From NCBI GenBank assembly GCA_026122225.1, contig JANEZZ010000739.1, forward strand, positions 186,001-250,000: 64,000 nucleotides of DNA. Direction: 5' to 3'. Positions 34,770-45,291 of the stretch are shown here, in pieces. Each line of letters begins with the position of its first letter. Positions within the stretch are counted from its first letter, which is position 1. Both the position numbers and the translations under genes were made by a program. A model generated the notes under the pieces. It did no database searches. It had not been told where the DNA came from and saw only the letters and a list, made by a program, of their open reading frames with translations. The DNA is from Heloderma charlesbogerti (taxonomy: Eukaryota > Chordata > Lepidosauria > Squamata > Helodermatidae).

Positions 34770-35450
34770 TGCCTTCTTATAGAGTCATGTCTTAACTGAC
34801 TGCCTAAAAGCATCATGTGTTGCAATCTGAGCAATCTCACTTGGTAGGGCATTCCACAAGTTGGATGCCATGACAGAAAAGACCCTGCTCATAGTAGATG
34901 ACCCCATCGTTCCTCATGTAGCCAAAGAACTTGGAGCATGGCCGCAGATGTTCAACCAAACACACAGGAAGAAACATATGGAAGAAAGCAGTCCTTACAG
35001 TACCTGGGTCCAAAGCCACTGATGGCTTTGAAGATCAAAACCAGCATCTTGAACTGAGCCCAGAAACAAGTCTGCAATCAGTGCAAGTCAAACAAAATAA
35101 GCATCATTTGTTCTGAATGCTTAGTTCAAGTCAGCAGCCCAGCCACAGCATTGTGCACAAGTTGCAGTTTCTGAATGGTTTTCAAGGGCAGCCCCACATA
35201 CAACATGTCACAGTAGTCTAATCTGGAGATAAATAAGGCATGAATAGCCATGGCAAGCTCCAAAGTCATCAGGAAGGGTCATAGCTGGAGGAAGGCATTC
35301 CTTGATACAGACACCACCTGTACATGCAATGGAAGCATCAGCTGAAGGCTCACACACAAACTATGAACCAGATCTTTCTTGGGAAGTACAACCCCATCTA
35401 AGACAGGCTGCACACCCAATCCTGAACCAGACATAGGCTCAGATATACGT
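34770..35450 (-). mobile_element. Old L2-group LINE fragment
   Basis: The phrases match the minus-strand L2 at 10.2-10.9 kb in order but are diverged: GGCATTCCACAAGTTGG (cf. 10270), AAGATCAAAACCAGCATCTTGAACTG (cf. 10455), CACAGTAGTCTAATCTGGAG (cf. 10630). It is too decayed for a continuous frame. Confidence 0.6.
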
Positions 35451-35791
35451 CAACACCCGTGTACATGCATCTGGGAAACCTGGGCCAAACGGGTTTTTGA
35501 GATGAGTGCACATATGTGTTTCCCTCAGCAATCATCATTCATAGCACATCCCTAAGATATTTGCTTTAAAAGCTAAGCAAGAATGAGTTTAAATCTCTTG
35601 GAGATTGCCAGGGGAAGAGCAATTACTTTCCATATACTATATACAATAGCACTATGTGGCATTTGGAACACTGATCTGAGATTACATGAATTCTTCACTC
35701 CCTGGCTGACCCCTGCATAAGTTTCCTTTAATTGTATATCATTTTGGAACTACTGCACCATTTGCTTATCAGTTTTGGTTTGTCTCCCCAG

Positions 35792-36755
35792 TTGATGTTC
35801 ATCTGGATCCAAAGTGTAAACACCCTGAACGTTCAGTGTCTCAGGACTGTAGCAGCGTCTATCATCAACCCACATCTCAAGGGTCAGCTGTCACGCCTGG
35901 TGTACTGATTATATTGGGAACAGAGGTGTTTGAGGATGGGAGGCAGTACTGGGAGGTGAGGTAGAGGATAATATATGGTTCCGGCCCAGCCTATCTTAAG
36001 GAGCGCCTCCAGCAGTACCAGACAGGCCGCTTAACAAGATTAGCCTCGGATGGCCTTCTCTCTGTCCCAGCAGCCAGGACAGCTAGACTGGTGGGGACGA
36101 GGGAGAGGGCCTTTTCTGTAGTGGCCCCCACTCTGTGGAACTCCCTCCCTAGGGAACTCCGTCATGCCCCCTCTTTAATGAGCTTCCGTCGTGCATTAAA
36201 AACGTGGCTGTTCAGGCAGGCATTTGGGGTGGGTTAGGGTATTTTAGAAAATGTTTTTATTGGAGAATTTTATTGTTTTATTGTATGTTGTACATCGCCC
36301 AGAGTGGCTGGGTGACCAGCCAGATGGGCGATTAATAAATTAAATAAATAAAACCAAACTGGGAACTAGGGGGTGCTGACAGAGGACACAAGGAACAAAC
36401 TGAAAGCAGGAAAGCTTGATGCACCTGAAGAAGATCAATACTGGTCACTGAGGAGATCAGATGGGAATATCACCCCAAGGAGGCATATCGTGAGCTCCAA
36501 GAATATTTCTTTCAGCTTCAAGTGGTTGGGATTTATCTGGACAGGAAAGAGAGTTCTGTCTCATTCTATAATGTCAAAGGCATGAAAGCTATTGTGAAAA
36601 TTTTGTTCAAGACATCTGAGAGGTTGCACCCATTCTTCAGCCCTGGTTGCTCTGATGGGGGTGACAGTGAGAAGCCCCTGACCATCTGCCAAGACAAAGG
36701 CTGGGATTTCCCTGAACAATTATGGGCCCTTCTGACCAACTACTTTCAGCAATAA
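35792..36755 (+). pseudogene. Butyrophilin-like exon: PRY-SPRY (B30.2), broken by L2
   Basis: The acceptor TGTCTCCCCAG ends at 35791. The PRY part reads VDVHLDPKCKHPERSVSQD and LGTEVFEDGRQYWEV (LDP and YWEV are the family anchors). Directly after YWEV one base is missing and the frame hits TAG at 35962. The L2 3' end occupies 35972-36352. Beyond it SPRY resumes (LTEDTRNKLKAGKLD, QYWSLRRSDG), shifts frame at about 36490-36525, and finishes with VVGIYLDRKESSVSFYNV, ERLHPFFSPG and EKPLTIC to a TAA at 36753. The domain is full length apart from these breaks. Confidence 0.9.
35972..36352 (+). mobile_element. L2 LINE 3' end inserted in SPRY exon
   Basis: It begins at TATATGGTTCCGGCCCAGCC and ends GATGGGCGATTAATAAAT with a TAAA tail. 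It is very close to the 3' part of the L2 at 10034-13464 (the SFVVAPTLWNSLP region and 3' UTR). It is a 5'-truncated young copy. No clear target duplication was found. Confidence 0.93.
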
Positions 36756-37535
36756 GGGAAAGGCTAAAAGCAAAGACCAACACATAGGAATGGATGGACC
36801 CATCTCCATCTGGGCTGCAGGGGAGCACGACGAGCTGCCCCCCAGCTCACGTGGCCCGGACCCAGCACATGTGGCCCGCCAAGCCACATGAGCCTCCCCT
36901 CTTCCCCATGCCAAGGACTCCAGCAGTGAGGCCCTTGTGCTTTATGCACACGAGGACTTGACTGCCAAGTCCTCGGCGCGGCCAGCCCCGAGCACTCTCG
37001 CCCTGGCCTCCTCTTGAGGAAGCCAGGGTAAGAGTGCTGGTGTGCTGTGGAGGCCCTTCTTGCCCACAACAACTATTAAGGAAGCCCTTGACAGCCAACA
37101 GAGGCAGGACAGGTCCTGGCACAGCCAGCCCACAGCACGCTGGACACTCCCAGCCACTCGCCAAGCTCTGGGGAACTCGGCAGCTGGGTCCGTCAGCGCC
37201 TCAGGGCTTGGTGAGCAGGGTCTGAGAAGCCAGACACAGAGGACATCCATTGGATTCCACCCCCTTTTCAAACTCCCACATCATCCCTACCAACACAGAA
37301 GTCTACTCAGAAGTAAATCCCATTGAGCTTGGGATGGGGGGGGCTTACTCCAAGGTGAATGGGAACAGAATTACAGTCTCAGTAAGCCATGTTCGAGGTT
37401 GTGTTGTAATTGGAATAAAGATTGGGACTTTGGTGCATCTTCCTGATTCCTGACTCTGAGGACAAACTTTTCCAGGCACTATATGTCTGCTAAACCCACA
37501 TATGAACAAGAATAGTGTTTGAATGAATGAGAAGA
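36756..37535. other. GC-rich downstream region, no gene assigned
   Basis: From 36830 to 37240 the DNA is GC-rich and opens several overlapping ORFs on both strands, none with a recognisable domain. It resembles the interior of a non-coding DNA element. At 37300-37330 a piece of the ACTCAGAAGTAAATCCCATTGAG foldback repeat appears. Confidence 0.35.
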
Positions 37536-37539
37536 GCAT

Positions 37540-37800
37540 TGATGGCCACCAATTTGAATGGCTTTAAAAGGAAATTAGACAAATTCATGGAGGATGAGGC
37601 TATAACGGCTATTAGTTCTGATGCCTATATGCTACCTCCAGTATCAGAGGCAGCATGTCTATAAATACCAGTTGCTGGGGAACATGGGTGGGGGGTGTTG
37701 TTGCAGTTATTTCCTGTTTGTGGGTTTCCCATGGGCAGCTTGTTGGCCACTGTAAACAGAATGCTGAACTAAATGGACCCTTGGCTGGTCCAGCATGTGT
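37540..37800 (+). mobile_element. CR1 LINE 3' UTR fragment
   Basis: AAATTAGACAAATTCATGGAGG, TATATGCTACCTCCAGTATCAG, CCAGTTGCTGGGGAACATGG, TTTGTGGGTTTCCCATGGGC and GAACTAAATGGACCCTTGG occur in the order of a CR1 3' UTR. It is a different CR1 subfamily from 8096-13843. Confidence 0.75.
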
Positions 37801-37957
37801 ATTTGAAAGTTATATCTTGGGTATGGACTACATATCAAATGTCATTTTCTTTTATTTTTTCATCTAAAGTGAGTCCAAAGATCTGTGGCATTTTATATCT
37901 GAAATACTTTTTTATGTGTGTAATTTGTGTTTTGCCAGGATTTTGTGGAAAGCAGAA

Positions 37958-37963
37958 AATAAA
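37958..37963 (+). terminator. Possible polyadenylation signal AATAAA
   Basis: AATAAA at 37958 is followed by GTTTGGTTG within 15 bases. It lies 1.2 kb past the SPRY stop and on the gene's strand, so it could be the old butyrophilin-like poly(A) site. No transcript evidence is available. Confidence 0.25.
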
Positions 37964-37979
37964 GTTTGGTTGAAAAACA

Positions 37980-39400
37980 AGCCTTCTTTCACTACAGACA
38001 GCTACATCTTCCTCTGCTACAGTACTTCCTCTCTATTTGTGATGCTCTGGATACTGAACTGTTTCACCCACAACTGGTATTTTGTATGGAGATGCTTTAT
38101 TCCTATTACTTTGAAGTACTTCACAAAGTATGAAAACCACCAGCAAATATTCCATAAAATTTCATTCATGCATACAATGAGAAAGATAAAAAGTCAGATG
38201 AATAAGAGAAGAACCCCATCCTTCCCATTGTCAAAGGGTTGGAGTCCCTGTCAGCAAACTGAAATCCCAAGCTGTGGTGAGTTCACAGTTCCTTGGTTCA
38301 TAATATGAGACTTGGTGCCTTGTAAAGCAACAGAGAAGAATTTTACACATATTTATTGCAAAAATGGGTGCTTCCAGCTGGAGGGCTCCAAGTCCTACCA
38401 GTCAGAAGACACTGTGCAGCTATTCCATATTTTCTTGCTTGAAATAAAAAGATGGAAGAGATGGTGGGAAAACATGGGAGGGTTATGGGTGGAAAACAAC
38501 ATCATCTTAACTCCCCATAAAATTATGTAAATGAGGCAGAGTGATGGTGCAATAAAAACATCATCTGGAAGCACCCAATGAATATGTGTTTTGTTACCAC
38601 CTAACAAAAGAAAAAAGGAGGACTGTAGAAAAGGTAAAGGAGCCCATACAGAGAACACTGGCAATACTTCAAAGCAGATAAGAGTAAGTGAAATAACAGA
38701 AGAGAATCAGATGGGACAGTCTTCCTCAGATGTTTTCAGGTGTGTACGTTTTCCAAATTCTTCTTTCAAAATTTACCTCCAGTCCTCCCAGATGATCTAG
38801 CCCCACAAGACGCCATCCCTTCCAAGGATACTCCATCTGCACGTGATGCATTTGAGGTCTCCAAGCCAGGTTTTCTGCATAGCAGAGCAATGCTTGCATA
38901 GGCTGTGCCTTCTGCGTTCAAGGGTGGCTTTGCCTCAACAACTGAAACAGGAAATTAATAATCTGCCAACCATGGACTCATTTACAGAATTCAGTTGGGC
39001 CAACTTTTCTAACACCTGGTTAAATTGTCCCTGATGAAATTACAATTAAAAATGCAAATTCATCCTCAATGGCTTCCAAGATGTGTTCCAGGGAACATTT
39101 TGCGGTCCTTCACAGCTTATCAAAGGTTCCTCAATGAGGTCAGAGATGCTGGTCAAGCTCCACTGATATGCAGCTTGCCCCAGACTATTGACTTTTCCCT
39201 GACTTGTGCAAATACAAAGAAGAGCAAAGGAAAGTGTTGCTTCAAAACAGCAGAATTTCAAACCAAACCAAAAACAAAACACTACTCTATGGGAAAGGAA
39301 GTATGGATGTGGTTCCTAATCATCATCACTTATGGGGAAGGGTTCATGCCACTCCATTCCTTCTGATGCGTTGCTTTATTGGTACAGCTATCAAAAATGA
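37980..39400. other. Intergenic, nothing recognised
   Basis: The ORFs are short and without domain features. No confident repeat match was made by eye. Confidence 0.35.
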
Positions 39401-39404
39401 CTGC

Positions 39405-39605
39405 CTGTCACATAGGAACATAGCAAGCTTCCTTATACTCAGTCGGACCATTGGTCCATCCAGCCCAGTATTATCTACACTGACTAGCAGTGCCTCTGCA
39501 GATTTCAAGCAGGATTTTTTCCTAGCTCTCCCTGGAGATACCAGGGACTGCGTCTGGGAACTTCTGCTTGCAAATCATATGCTCTACCAACGAGCTGGAA
39601 CACCT
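39405..39605 (-). mobile_element. tRNA-derived reptile SINE
   Basis: TAGGAACATAGCAAGCTTCC, GACCATTGGTCCATCCAGCC and ATATGCTCTACCAACGAGCTGG show the same family as 941-1137, in the same orientation. The last phrase is the complement of the Pol III A-box head. Confidence 0.82.
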
Positions 39606-40019
39606 ACTTGGAAACCGGAAGAGTAGTCCAGGGATCTCATTATGTTCATGGAAGGGGAAAAGGGAGTATGTCCATGAGCATGCTTTGCACTTCTGAGTCA
39701 TTGGCATCTCCCAGTGAAGGATTTCAAGTAGCACGACTGACAAAGGCTTCTACCTGAAATTCAAGAGATCTTATGTCTCAAGGTGAATAGAACTCAGTTA
39801 CATGGGCCGTTGTTCTGACTATGAATAAGGCAGCACCTTAGGGCAATTTTACATGTTACATGGGGTACACAATGACCCACTTCTCCTTGCTAACTCTCTG
39901 CTTCCACACATACATGATAATGCGTAACATTGGTTGTCAGATGGAAACCCCTGGTGATGTGACCTGGTTGCATGCTAACAGAGTCATCTTCCCCTGTTGC
40001 AGGAATCCATGATCCAAGG

Positions 40020-40500
40020 CACATGCCCCTGTGTTGTTGCTATTTTTTATGCTCCTGTTCTTAATGATGGTTATCTTTATTTTTATTGCTATCTTTATTG
40101 TTTATGTTCTCGGGAAACCACCTGGAGCCTTGGAGTGAAGGGCTAAAATATCTTAAATGAAGTAATGAGTACATACTTACATATCCTAAGCAGTGAAGTG
40201 TATACTGGGCATGAATTCTTACCCCACCCACTCACAATCCACCTCCAACTTCTACCTTTTACCCTCAGGCCTAGGCCTGAACCACTGATTCTTACACACA
40301 CACACCCTCCTTTAGTCTTCTCCAATAAATTCAGGCATCCATATTAATTAATTACACTGCTAAACCCCCCAAAAACTAATGTTCTCTGGGCAAATTACAA
40401 ACAGTTAGAAAACTAAAATAACAAAAAAACAATTAAAAATAAAAATATTTTAAAGAATAAAATACAACATAATGCAAAACAATAAAGAGCACAATATTGT
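40020..40500. mobile_element. Two decayed LINE 3' ends
   Basis: Plus strand 40020-40165 ends GGAAACCACCTGGAGCCTTGGAGTGAAGGGC, an L2-type tail. Opposite strand 40340-40500 carries CTCTGGGCAAATTACAAACAG with an A-rich tract. Both are weak and rest on a few phrases. Confidence 0.4.
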
Positions 40501-40850
40501 ATTAATTTAGGGTACAATCTTATTCATGTTTAGACAGGAAAAGGTCCCACAAGTCTCAGCATACCCCAGCCAGCATGCTGGGAATTGTAGGATTTTTTTC
40601 TGTATAAACATGCATAGGATCGTGCCCTTAATCATAAGCTTAGGTCGCTCTGAAAGGAAATTAAATCTATGCATTCCCTCATAACCAATTAGTCAAAGTC
40701 TGGAGTGAATGTGGTACACTCTACTGAAGAATCTCCATGACAGATTACCCAAGATTTGTCTGACACAGTTACTCACCACAGTTCTTCAGAGCCCCACAAC
40801 CCTGGCATCTGAGAACAAAGACAGAGTAAGTCTCATCATACAATATACCG

Positions 40851-40876
40851 TGTGTGTGTGTGTGTGTGTGTGTGTA
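40851..40876 (+). repeat. (GT)n microsatellite
   Basis: Thirteen uninterrupted GT units. Confidence 0.95.
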
Positions 40877-41645
40877 AGGAGCTTAACTTTGACTGGATTG
40901 TACCTATATTTAAAATGTGGATATCTGAGGTCCGAGAAGCTCTGTTCTCTTCTACTCCTTCACATCACAACAATAGAAATGATCCACTTCAGCAGCAATA
41001 ATGGCAAAGGGTTGTCAAGAACACCTTTAGAAACCTCACCCATTCTTCTGCACCGCTTGAATCTCACACTCTCTAGTTTGGTGGCTTAGATTTCCAACTT
41101 CCTCTTGAATTTGTGGTGTCTCCCCACTTTACATACTTACATTAAGAGCTTTATCAAGGCAGCCGCATACCACCCGTCCACATGTTGCAACCATGTATTT
41201 CCCTTCCCTCCTCTTCTCCCTGTCCCCACGTTTGTGGTTTCCTCACTGAACACCCAATCAGATGCATTGTCAAGATCACGTAAGCCACAATTACCTATGT
41301 TTCCTTTTAACTATCATTTTATATAATCAGAGTGGAATGTCAGACCTGCATATTTGGCAAAACGAATAAATAATTTGGGTTGCCTTTGTGGTTGGGTAGG
41401 GGGAGAATGTATTTTCATTTCATAATTGACTTGTGCTGTTCTTTACTGGAAAACACAGGAAAGCAAGCAGAAATCTCCCCTCACTCAGCTTACAAAATTC
41501 TGGAAATATATTTCCTGAAGAATAATGGATCCCAATGTTTTAAGATCTGCACTGGTAGATACAACAGCCAAAGCAGAACCTCAAAGCCTGGGGCCCAGTG
41601 CAACAGAAGAGGATTCCGAAAGCATCCCTAACCTTAGGAGTCTAT

Positions 41646-41946
41646 GGGCAGTATCCAACCAGGGCCCATCACTGATTCCATTCCACAAGAGGCACCCACC
41701 ACTTGTGGAACGGGAATTTAGCACTTCATTTAGGAAGCCCCCAAATGAGCAGAAACTCAGTTTTCTGGATCAGGACAGGTTGGTGCGACCTCCGCCAACC
41801 TGCCTTGTTCCAGAAATGAGTGTTTCTGCTCATTTCCAGTTGCTAGAGATAGTGATAAATCCCCGCTGTGCAAATGGTGGGCTCCACTTGCAGAACAGAA
41901 TCAGCAGTGCCCTCACTTGCACAATAGCCTGCTTGGATGCTGCCCT
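41646..41946. mobile_element. MITE with GGGCAGTATCCAA / TTGGATGCTGCCC ends
   Basis: The ends are inverse copies. Internally TGAGCAGAAACTCAGTTTTC is mirrored by GAGTGTTTCTGCTCA, and CACCACTTGTGG and TGGTGGGCTCCA also pair. The 162-codon ORF crossing it has no protein signature and follows from the repeat. Confidence 0.65.
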
Positions 41947-42455
41947 TTTCCTGTCACGGAGCCAGGATCAGCCCTGGGTAAGCCAAGCAACATTCCCCCA
42001 TCTTGTCTTTTGAAGAGACAAGCCAGTCTGTATCATGAACTGCCATCTTCAATTTTCCCTTCCCTTTACATTTTCAGTTTCTCTTTGTTTTCATGTAGCC
42101 TGCTAGCTAACGTTTGTTTTCTAATTTCTGCGAAAATCTCACCAATAATATAAACACAGAGACACGTTACACCCACATGTTTTGTGTTTCACAGGTTGTG
42201 CGTCTCCTGAACAAATTTCAATCTGCCTCGTGATGTGGGAACAGTAACGTTTCAAAACATTTCAGAATTCTTCTGTCTTGCCAAAGGACAGTTGGAGCAC
42301 AACCCAAGGAATAATAGAATGGTGGAAAAATAACGTCACAGAACTGGGAAATCCACTCATCCCTAGTTGAAGGGTGCCTTGATAAACAAAATTAAAGCTG
42401 AGAGTCTGTATAATCATCAAAACGGACTATGACGAGCAAACATTTTACTGATCAC

Positions 42456-42520
42456 TGCTGCTCCTGTTACCACTGGACTGATCATGATGTACTGAATAGT
42501 GGGGGGAAAATTGACAATAT
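42456..42520 (-). pseudogene. Leader-like exon remnant, unit A of receptor array
   Basis: The minus strand matches the 3' part of the leader-like exons at 43260 and 43965 (CATGATCAGTCCAGTGGTAACAG), but the donor GTGAGT is altered to GATCAGT. The upstream hydrophobic part is not preserved. It is read as a dead member of the array. Confidence 0.5.
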
Positions 42521-42549
42521 CAGATATATTTATGAGATTTTAAAACTTA

Positions 42550-42640
42550 GGGTGCAATCCTATGGGTACAGCTGGCAGCCTCCAAACTTGGAGGCGACTG
42601 ACCATCCAATGCAGGGCGGGCGGAGCATGGAGGATGAGCT
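42550..42640. mobile_element. Harbinger-like MITE fragment
   Basis: TTAGGGTGCAATCCTATGGG starts as the elements at 33418 and 44156 do, and CAAACTTGGAGGCGACTGACCATCCAATGCAGGGC parallels them. It interrupts the segment shared with 59.1 kb, which lacks it, so it inserted after that duplication. Confidence 0.5.
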
Positions 42641-43085
42641 GTCAGAATAATTTATATTAAATGGAACCATCCAGTAGGGCTTATATGCAGAAATTCGGAG
42701 CATCTGGTTGTTACAGCACAAGGCTACGCACGTTTTCTCAGAAGTAAGCCCCTCGGAGTTCTATTAAGAGAGCAATCCTATGGTCCCCAGACCCCTCCCT
42801 CTCGCACCCAGCTGCCTCTCCAAGGTCAGAAAAGTGACCTCAGAGCAGAAGGAAAGCAGGCGTTCCTGTGGGCAGAGGGGAGGAAACAGGGGAGAACTGG
42901 ATATGAGTTCTCCTGAGTCTCCTCCAGTCTCCTTCCCTCCCCCTCCAAAGTGGCCTCACTAGACGGGCCGGAAAGCCCATCTTATGAAAATCAGGAAAGA
43001 TGGATGGACGGGGAGGTGATGATCGCCTCTGCTGCTCCTGCCAGCTAAAGCCCAGCAAGGGCTTCCGAGCAGCAAGAGCACAATT
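42641..43085 (+). repeat. Segmental duplicate of 59145-59700
   Basis: Long colinear matches include ATATTAAATGGAA.CATCCAGTAGG, GTTCTATTAAGAGAGCAATCC, CTGCCTCTCCAAG.TCAGAAAAG and AAATCAGGAAAGATGGA. The 59-kb copy has extra sequence near 59290-59380. The shared block sits directly beside a leader-like exon in both places. Confidence 0.85.
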
Positions 43086-43190
43086 GATAGAGCAATATTA
43101 TGCAGATTTACTCAGAGGTAAGTCCCACAGTGTTCCATGAGATTTACTCCCAGGGAAGTGCACACAGAACTTCAGCCTTGGTTATTCAAT
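43085..43190. repeat. Foldback repeat (ACTCAGAGGTAAGTCCCA type)
   Basis: TTTACTCAGAGGTAAGTCCC is followed by GATTTACTCCCAGGGAAGTG. This is the common reptile unit whose halves are near-inverse. Related pieces lie at 37300, 43660-43890, 45870-46010, 49735-49810, 55090-55165 and 59225-59280. Confidence 0.65.
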
Positions 43191-43259
43191 TACAGTAGCC
43201 TAAAATAACCCTGAACAAATTCACCATTCACCACAGGGCTAGGAAAACATTTTACTCAC

Positions 43260-43344
43260 CAATGCAGCTGCTGTTACAACTGGACAGATCATGATTACCT
43301 GGACAGGGATTAAGCACAGACACTATCACAACAACTTGGTTCAT
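43260..43344 (-). pseudogene. Leader-like exon, unit B of receptor array
   Basis: From a Met at 43344 the minus strand reads MNQVVVIVSVLNPCPGNHD and then a Cys/Ser-rich tail to a strong GTGAGT donor (43259-43254). It looks like a signal peptide ending before CPG. It ends in phase 1, which is compatible with the Ig exon at 47098-47394. Without more exons downstream its function cannot be judged. Confidence 0.5.
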
Positions 43345-43499
43345 CAGTGTTGAAAGAGCAACACAAGGAGAAAGAATTCAAGAAACACTGTGTCTTACCA
43401 GATGCGTTTTGCATGAAAATTCATAACCATTTGTGTGCACATTTCTAATAATATATACATTTTTGTGTGAATTTCTGCCCAATACACACATTTGGGGGG

Positions 43500-43835
43500 C
43501 AGAGAGATAGAGGCTTGCCTAAAACCACCTTCGAGTTTATTTTGCCTACTGACAGGCAAGATCTGAACTAGAAAGGCTTCCTGCTTCAAAGCACAAAAGC
43601 CAATCCCACTCATGGGTATTCAGAACTGGAATGGCTTCTCTTCAAAGCATAAAGCCCAATCTTATGCATGTTTACTCAGAAGAAAGCCCCACTGGGGCTT
43701 ACTGAAGGGTATTGTTTGCAAAGTATTTCAGCCTAAAACAGCAATCCTATGCATACTTACTTGGAAGTGACTCCCATCGATATCAATGGCACATTATTCT
43801 AAGTAACCATTCCTAGGAGCTGGCATGCATGCTCA
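43500..43835 (+). repeat. Segmental duplicate of 45785-46020
   Basis: Shared runs include TTGCCTAAAAC.ACC, CAAAGCACAAAA.CCAATCCCA, CACTGAAGGGTA..TTTGCAAAGTATTTCAGCC and GTGACTCCCATC.ATATCAATGG. The second copy lies in the spacer between the arms of the inverted repeat at 45292-46741. Confidence 0.8.
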
Positions 43836-43964
43836 GAAGTAAGCCCCATTAAGCTCAATTGGATTTACTCCCAGGTAAGTGTGAACCAGATTGCAGCCTT
43901 AATCTGGGCACTAGACTCCTTCAAGTTTCAAAGCCACTTATTAATGGGCAAACTTTTTACTCAC

Positions 43965-44070
43965 CAGCACTAAAGCCTTTGCCACTGGACTGATCAGGAT
44001 TTCCTGGACAAGAAGTAAGCAGTAACAGTAACAATGTGCCAAGAACATCACAACGACAAATGTTCTACAC
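43965..44070 (-). pseudogene. Leader-like exon, unit C of receptor array
   Basis: In the frame matching units B and D the minus strand reads VLGTLLLLLLTSCPGNPDQ and a short polar tail, ending phase 1 at a GTGAGT donor (43964-43959). A clear initiator Met is missing in this frame. The overlapping ORF frame (MFLAHCYCYC...) is shifted by one base. Confidence 0.5.
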
Positions 44071-44155
44071 AGTGGTGTAGGGGTAAATTGTGAAGTGCAG
44101 GTGCTCATCATGATACTTCTCATAACTACACCTACAAGGAGAGCCCAGCAATTAA

Positions 44156-44603
44156 GGGCGCAATCCTACTCAGATAGGCAGCTGCCTCAGAACTCATAGG
44201 CGACCACCTATCCAATGTAGGGCAGGAGAAGTGTGGAGGGGATTGTTCCCTCCACGCTCCTCCTGCCCTGCATCTTCTGCTAGACAGCTAATTTTGGCTG
44301 TCTAGCCACGGGGGGGGGGGGGCGAGCGGGGGAGGAGGTTGCTGTAAGACACATCAGATGTGTCATACTGGCATTTCCGCCCTCCCCACCCTGGAATGCC
44401 CCCAGACACGCCCCTTTTGGGCCGCTCCGCACTCCTCCTGCTCGCATGGAGGATGGGGCTGTTCCACGCTGCCTCCAAGGCAGCACAGAAGTGTGGGGAG
44501 GTCGGTTCTCTGGCAACCAACCTCAGAGTGCGGGTTCCGAGGTCAGTTCCTGGAAAACAAGAAAACAGTCTAGCCACTGTCTAGCAGCCATAGGAATGCT
44601 CCC
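44156..44603. mobile_element. Harbinger-like MITE
   Basis: The ends are GGGCGCAATCCTA and TAGGAATGCTCCC, inverse with two mismatches. TAA flanks both sides (44153-44155 and 44604-44606), a 3-bp duplication as in PIF/Harbinger elements. A perfect GCTAGACAGC...GGCTGTCTAGC hairpin lies near 44279-44306. The ORFs here, including one of 197 codons starting inside, have no domain. Confidence 0.78.
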
Positions 44604-45291
44604 TAAGGCAGTTGTGTTGATCCACATCAACAAACCACTCCTTGCAGTTTTCATCTCCACCAGGAGCAGAATTTTTGTAAATGTGATGGGTCATATAGTC
44701 CATTCAAGGCCAAGCCACTGCAAAATGATTTGTATTACAATAAAGAACAATACAAAAGGGGCCTGGTTCAAGCTAGTCAGCCAGCCACTCCAGTCCATTT
44801 CCCCTCCCCACTGGTTTTCTGTCCCCCACCCCCCACCCCTCACACACACTGCACACACCGCACACACTCAACCAACAACATTCTGTGGCCACCAAACATG
44901 CTCAGTCGTCATTGGGCTGTTTGGCGTTTTTCTACAGAGTTATGTTTATTTTTCTAAAGATATTTCTGCAAACTTTCAGATTCCCCCAACCCTGCTGATG
45001 CCTCCCTCATGGACAGCTGGTGTTGTTTTAGCTACATAAAGATTAGCCCTCCCCTCAAACACCACAAAGACAGGGAATGATGTTTGTGGACCCAGTCATG
45101 GACCAAATGTTGTGATTTTACTGTACACCTGAAAGCCTCAGGGAGGGAAGTATTTTAGAATGCAAATTACAACATCCATGATCTCAGCAATCCTTAGAAC
45201 AATCCAGTAAAGCAGAGAAATATTACTGAGTAATATGCTCAGTAATAGCATACTGAGGGATGTGGGGCTGAGGGAGACAGAGGGCATTTCT

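Larger units (their letters stand above)
18278..36755 (+). pseudogene. Butyrophilin-like gene (IgV-IgC-TM-coiled coil-B30.2), inactivated
   Basis: Eight exons are recognisable: 18278-18625, 20179-20457, 23442-23543, 25701-25757, 25883-25909, 31322-31348, 33237-33263 and 35792-36755. Each of the seven before the SPRY exon is a multiple of three and every junction is phase 1, as expected for butyrophilin/MOG family genes. The intact ancestor would be a type I membrane protein with an extracellular V-set and C-type Ig pair, one transmembrane helix, a short juxtamembrane helix and a cytosolic PRY-SPRY ligand-sensing domain. Lesions: TGA in the V exon, TGA in the last 27-nt exon, a 1-nt loss before an L2 insertion in the SPRY exon, and a later SPRY frameshift. 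No leader exon was found; it may lie in the transposon-filled upstream region or outside the window. Which family member it is cannot be told from this reading. Confidence 0.9.

Noticed and set aside
36764..37271. Several overlapping ORFs in GC-rich DNA, both strands
   Set aside because: High GC lowers stop frequency. No frame has a recognisable domain or splice structure.
41525..42013. 162-codon plus-strand ORF
   Set aside because: It crosses a MITE with inverted ends. The apparent protein has no conserved motif.
44446..45039. 197-codon plus-strand ORF
   Set aside because: It starts inside a Harbinger-like MITE, has no domain or splice signals, and its composition follows the repeat.
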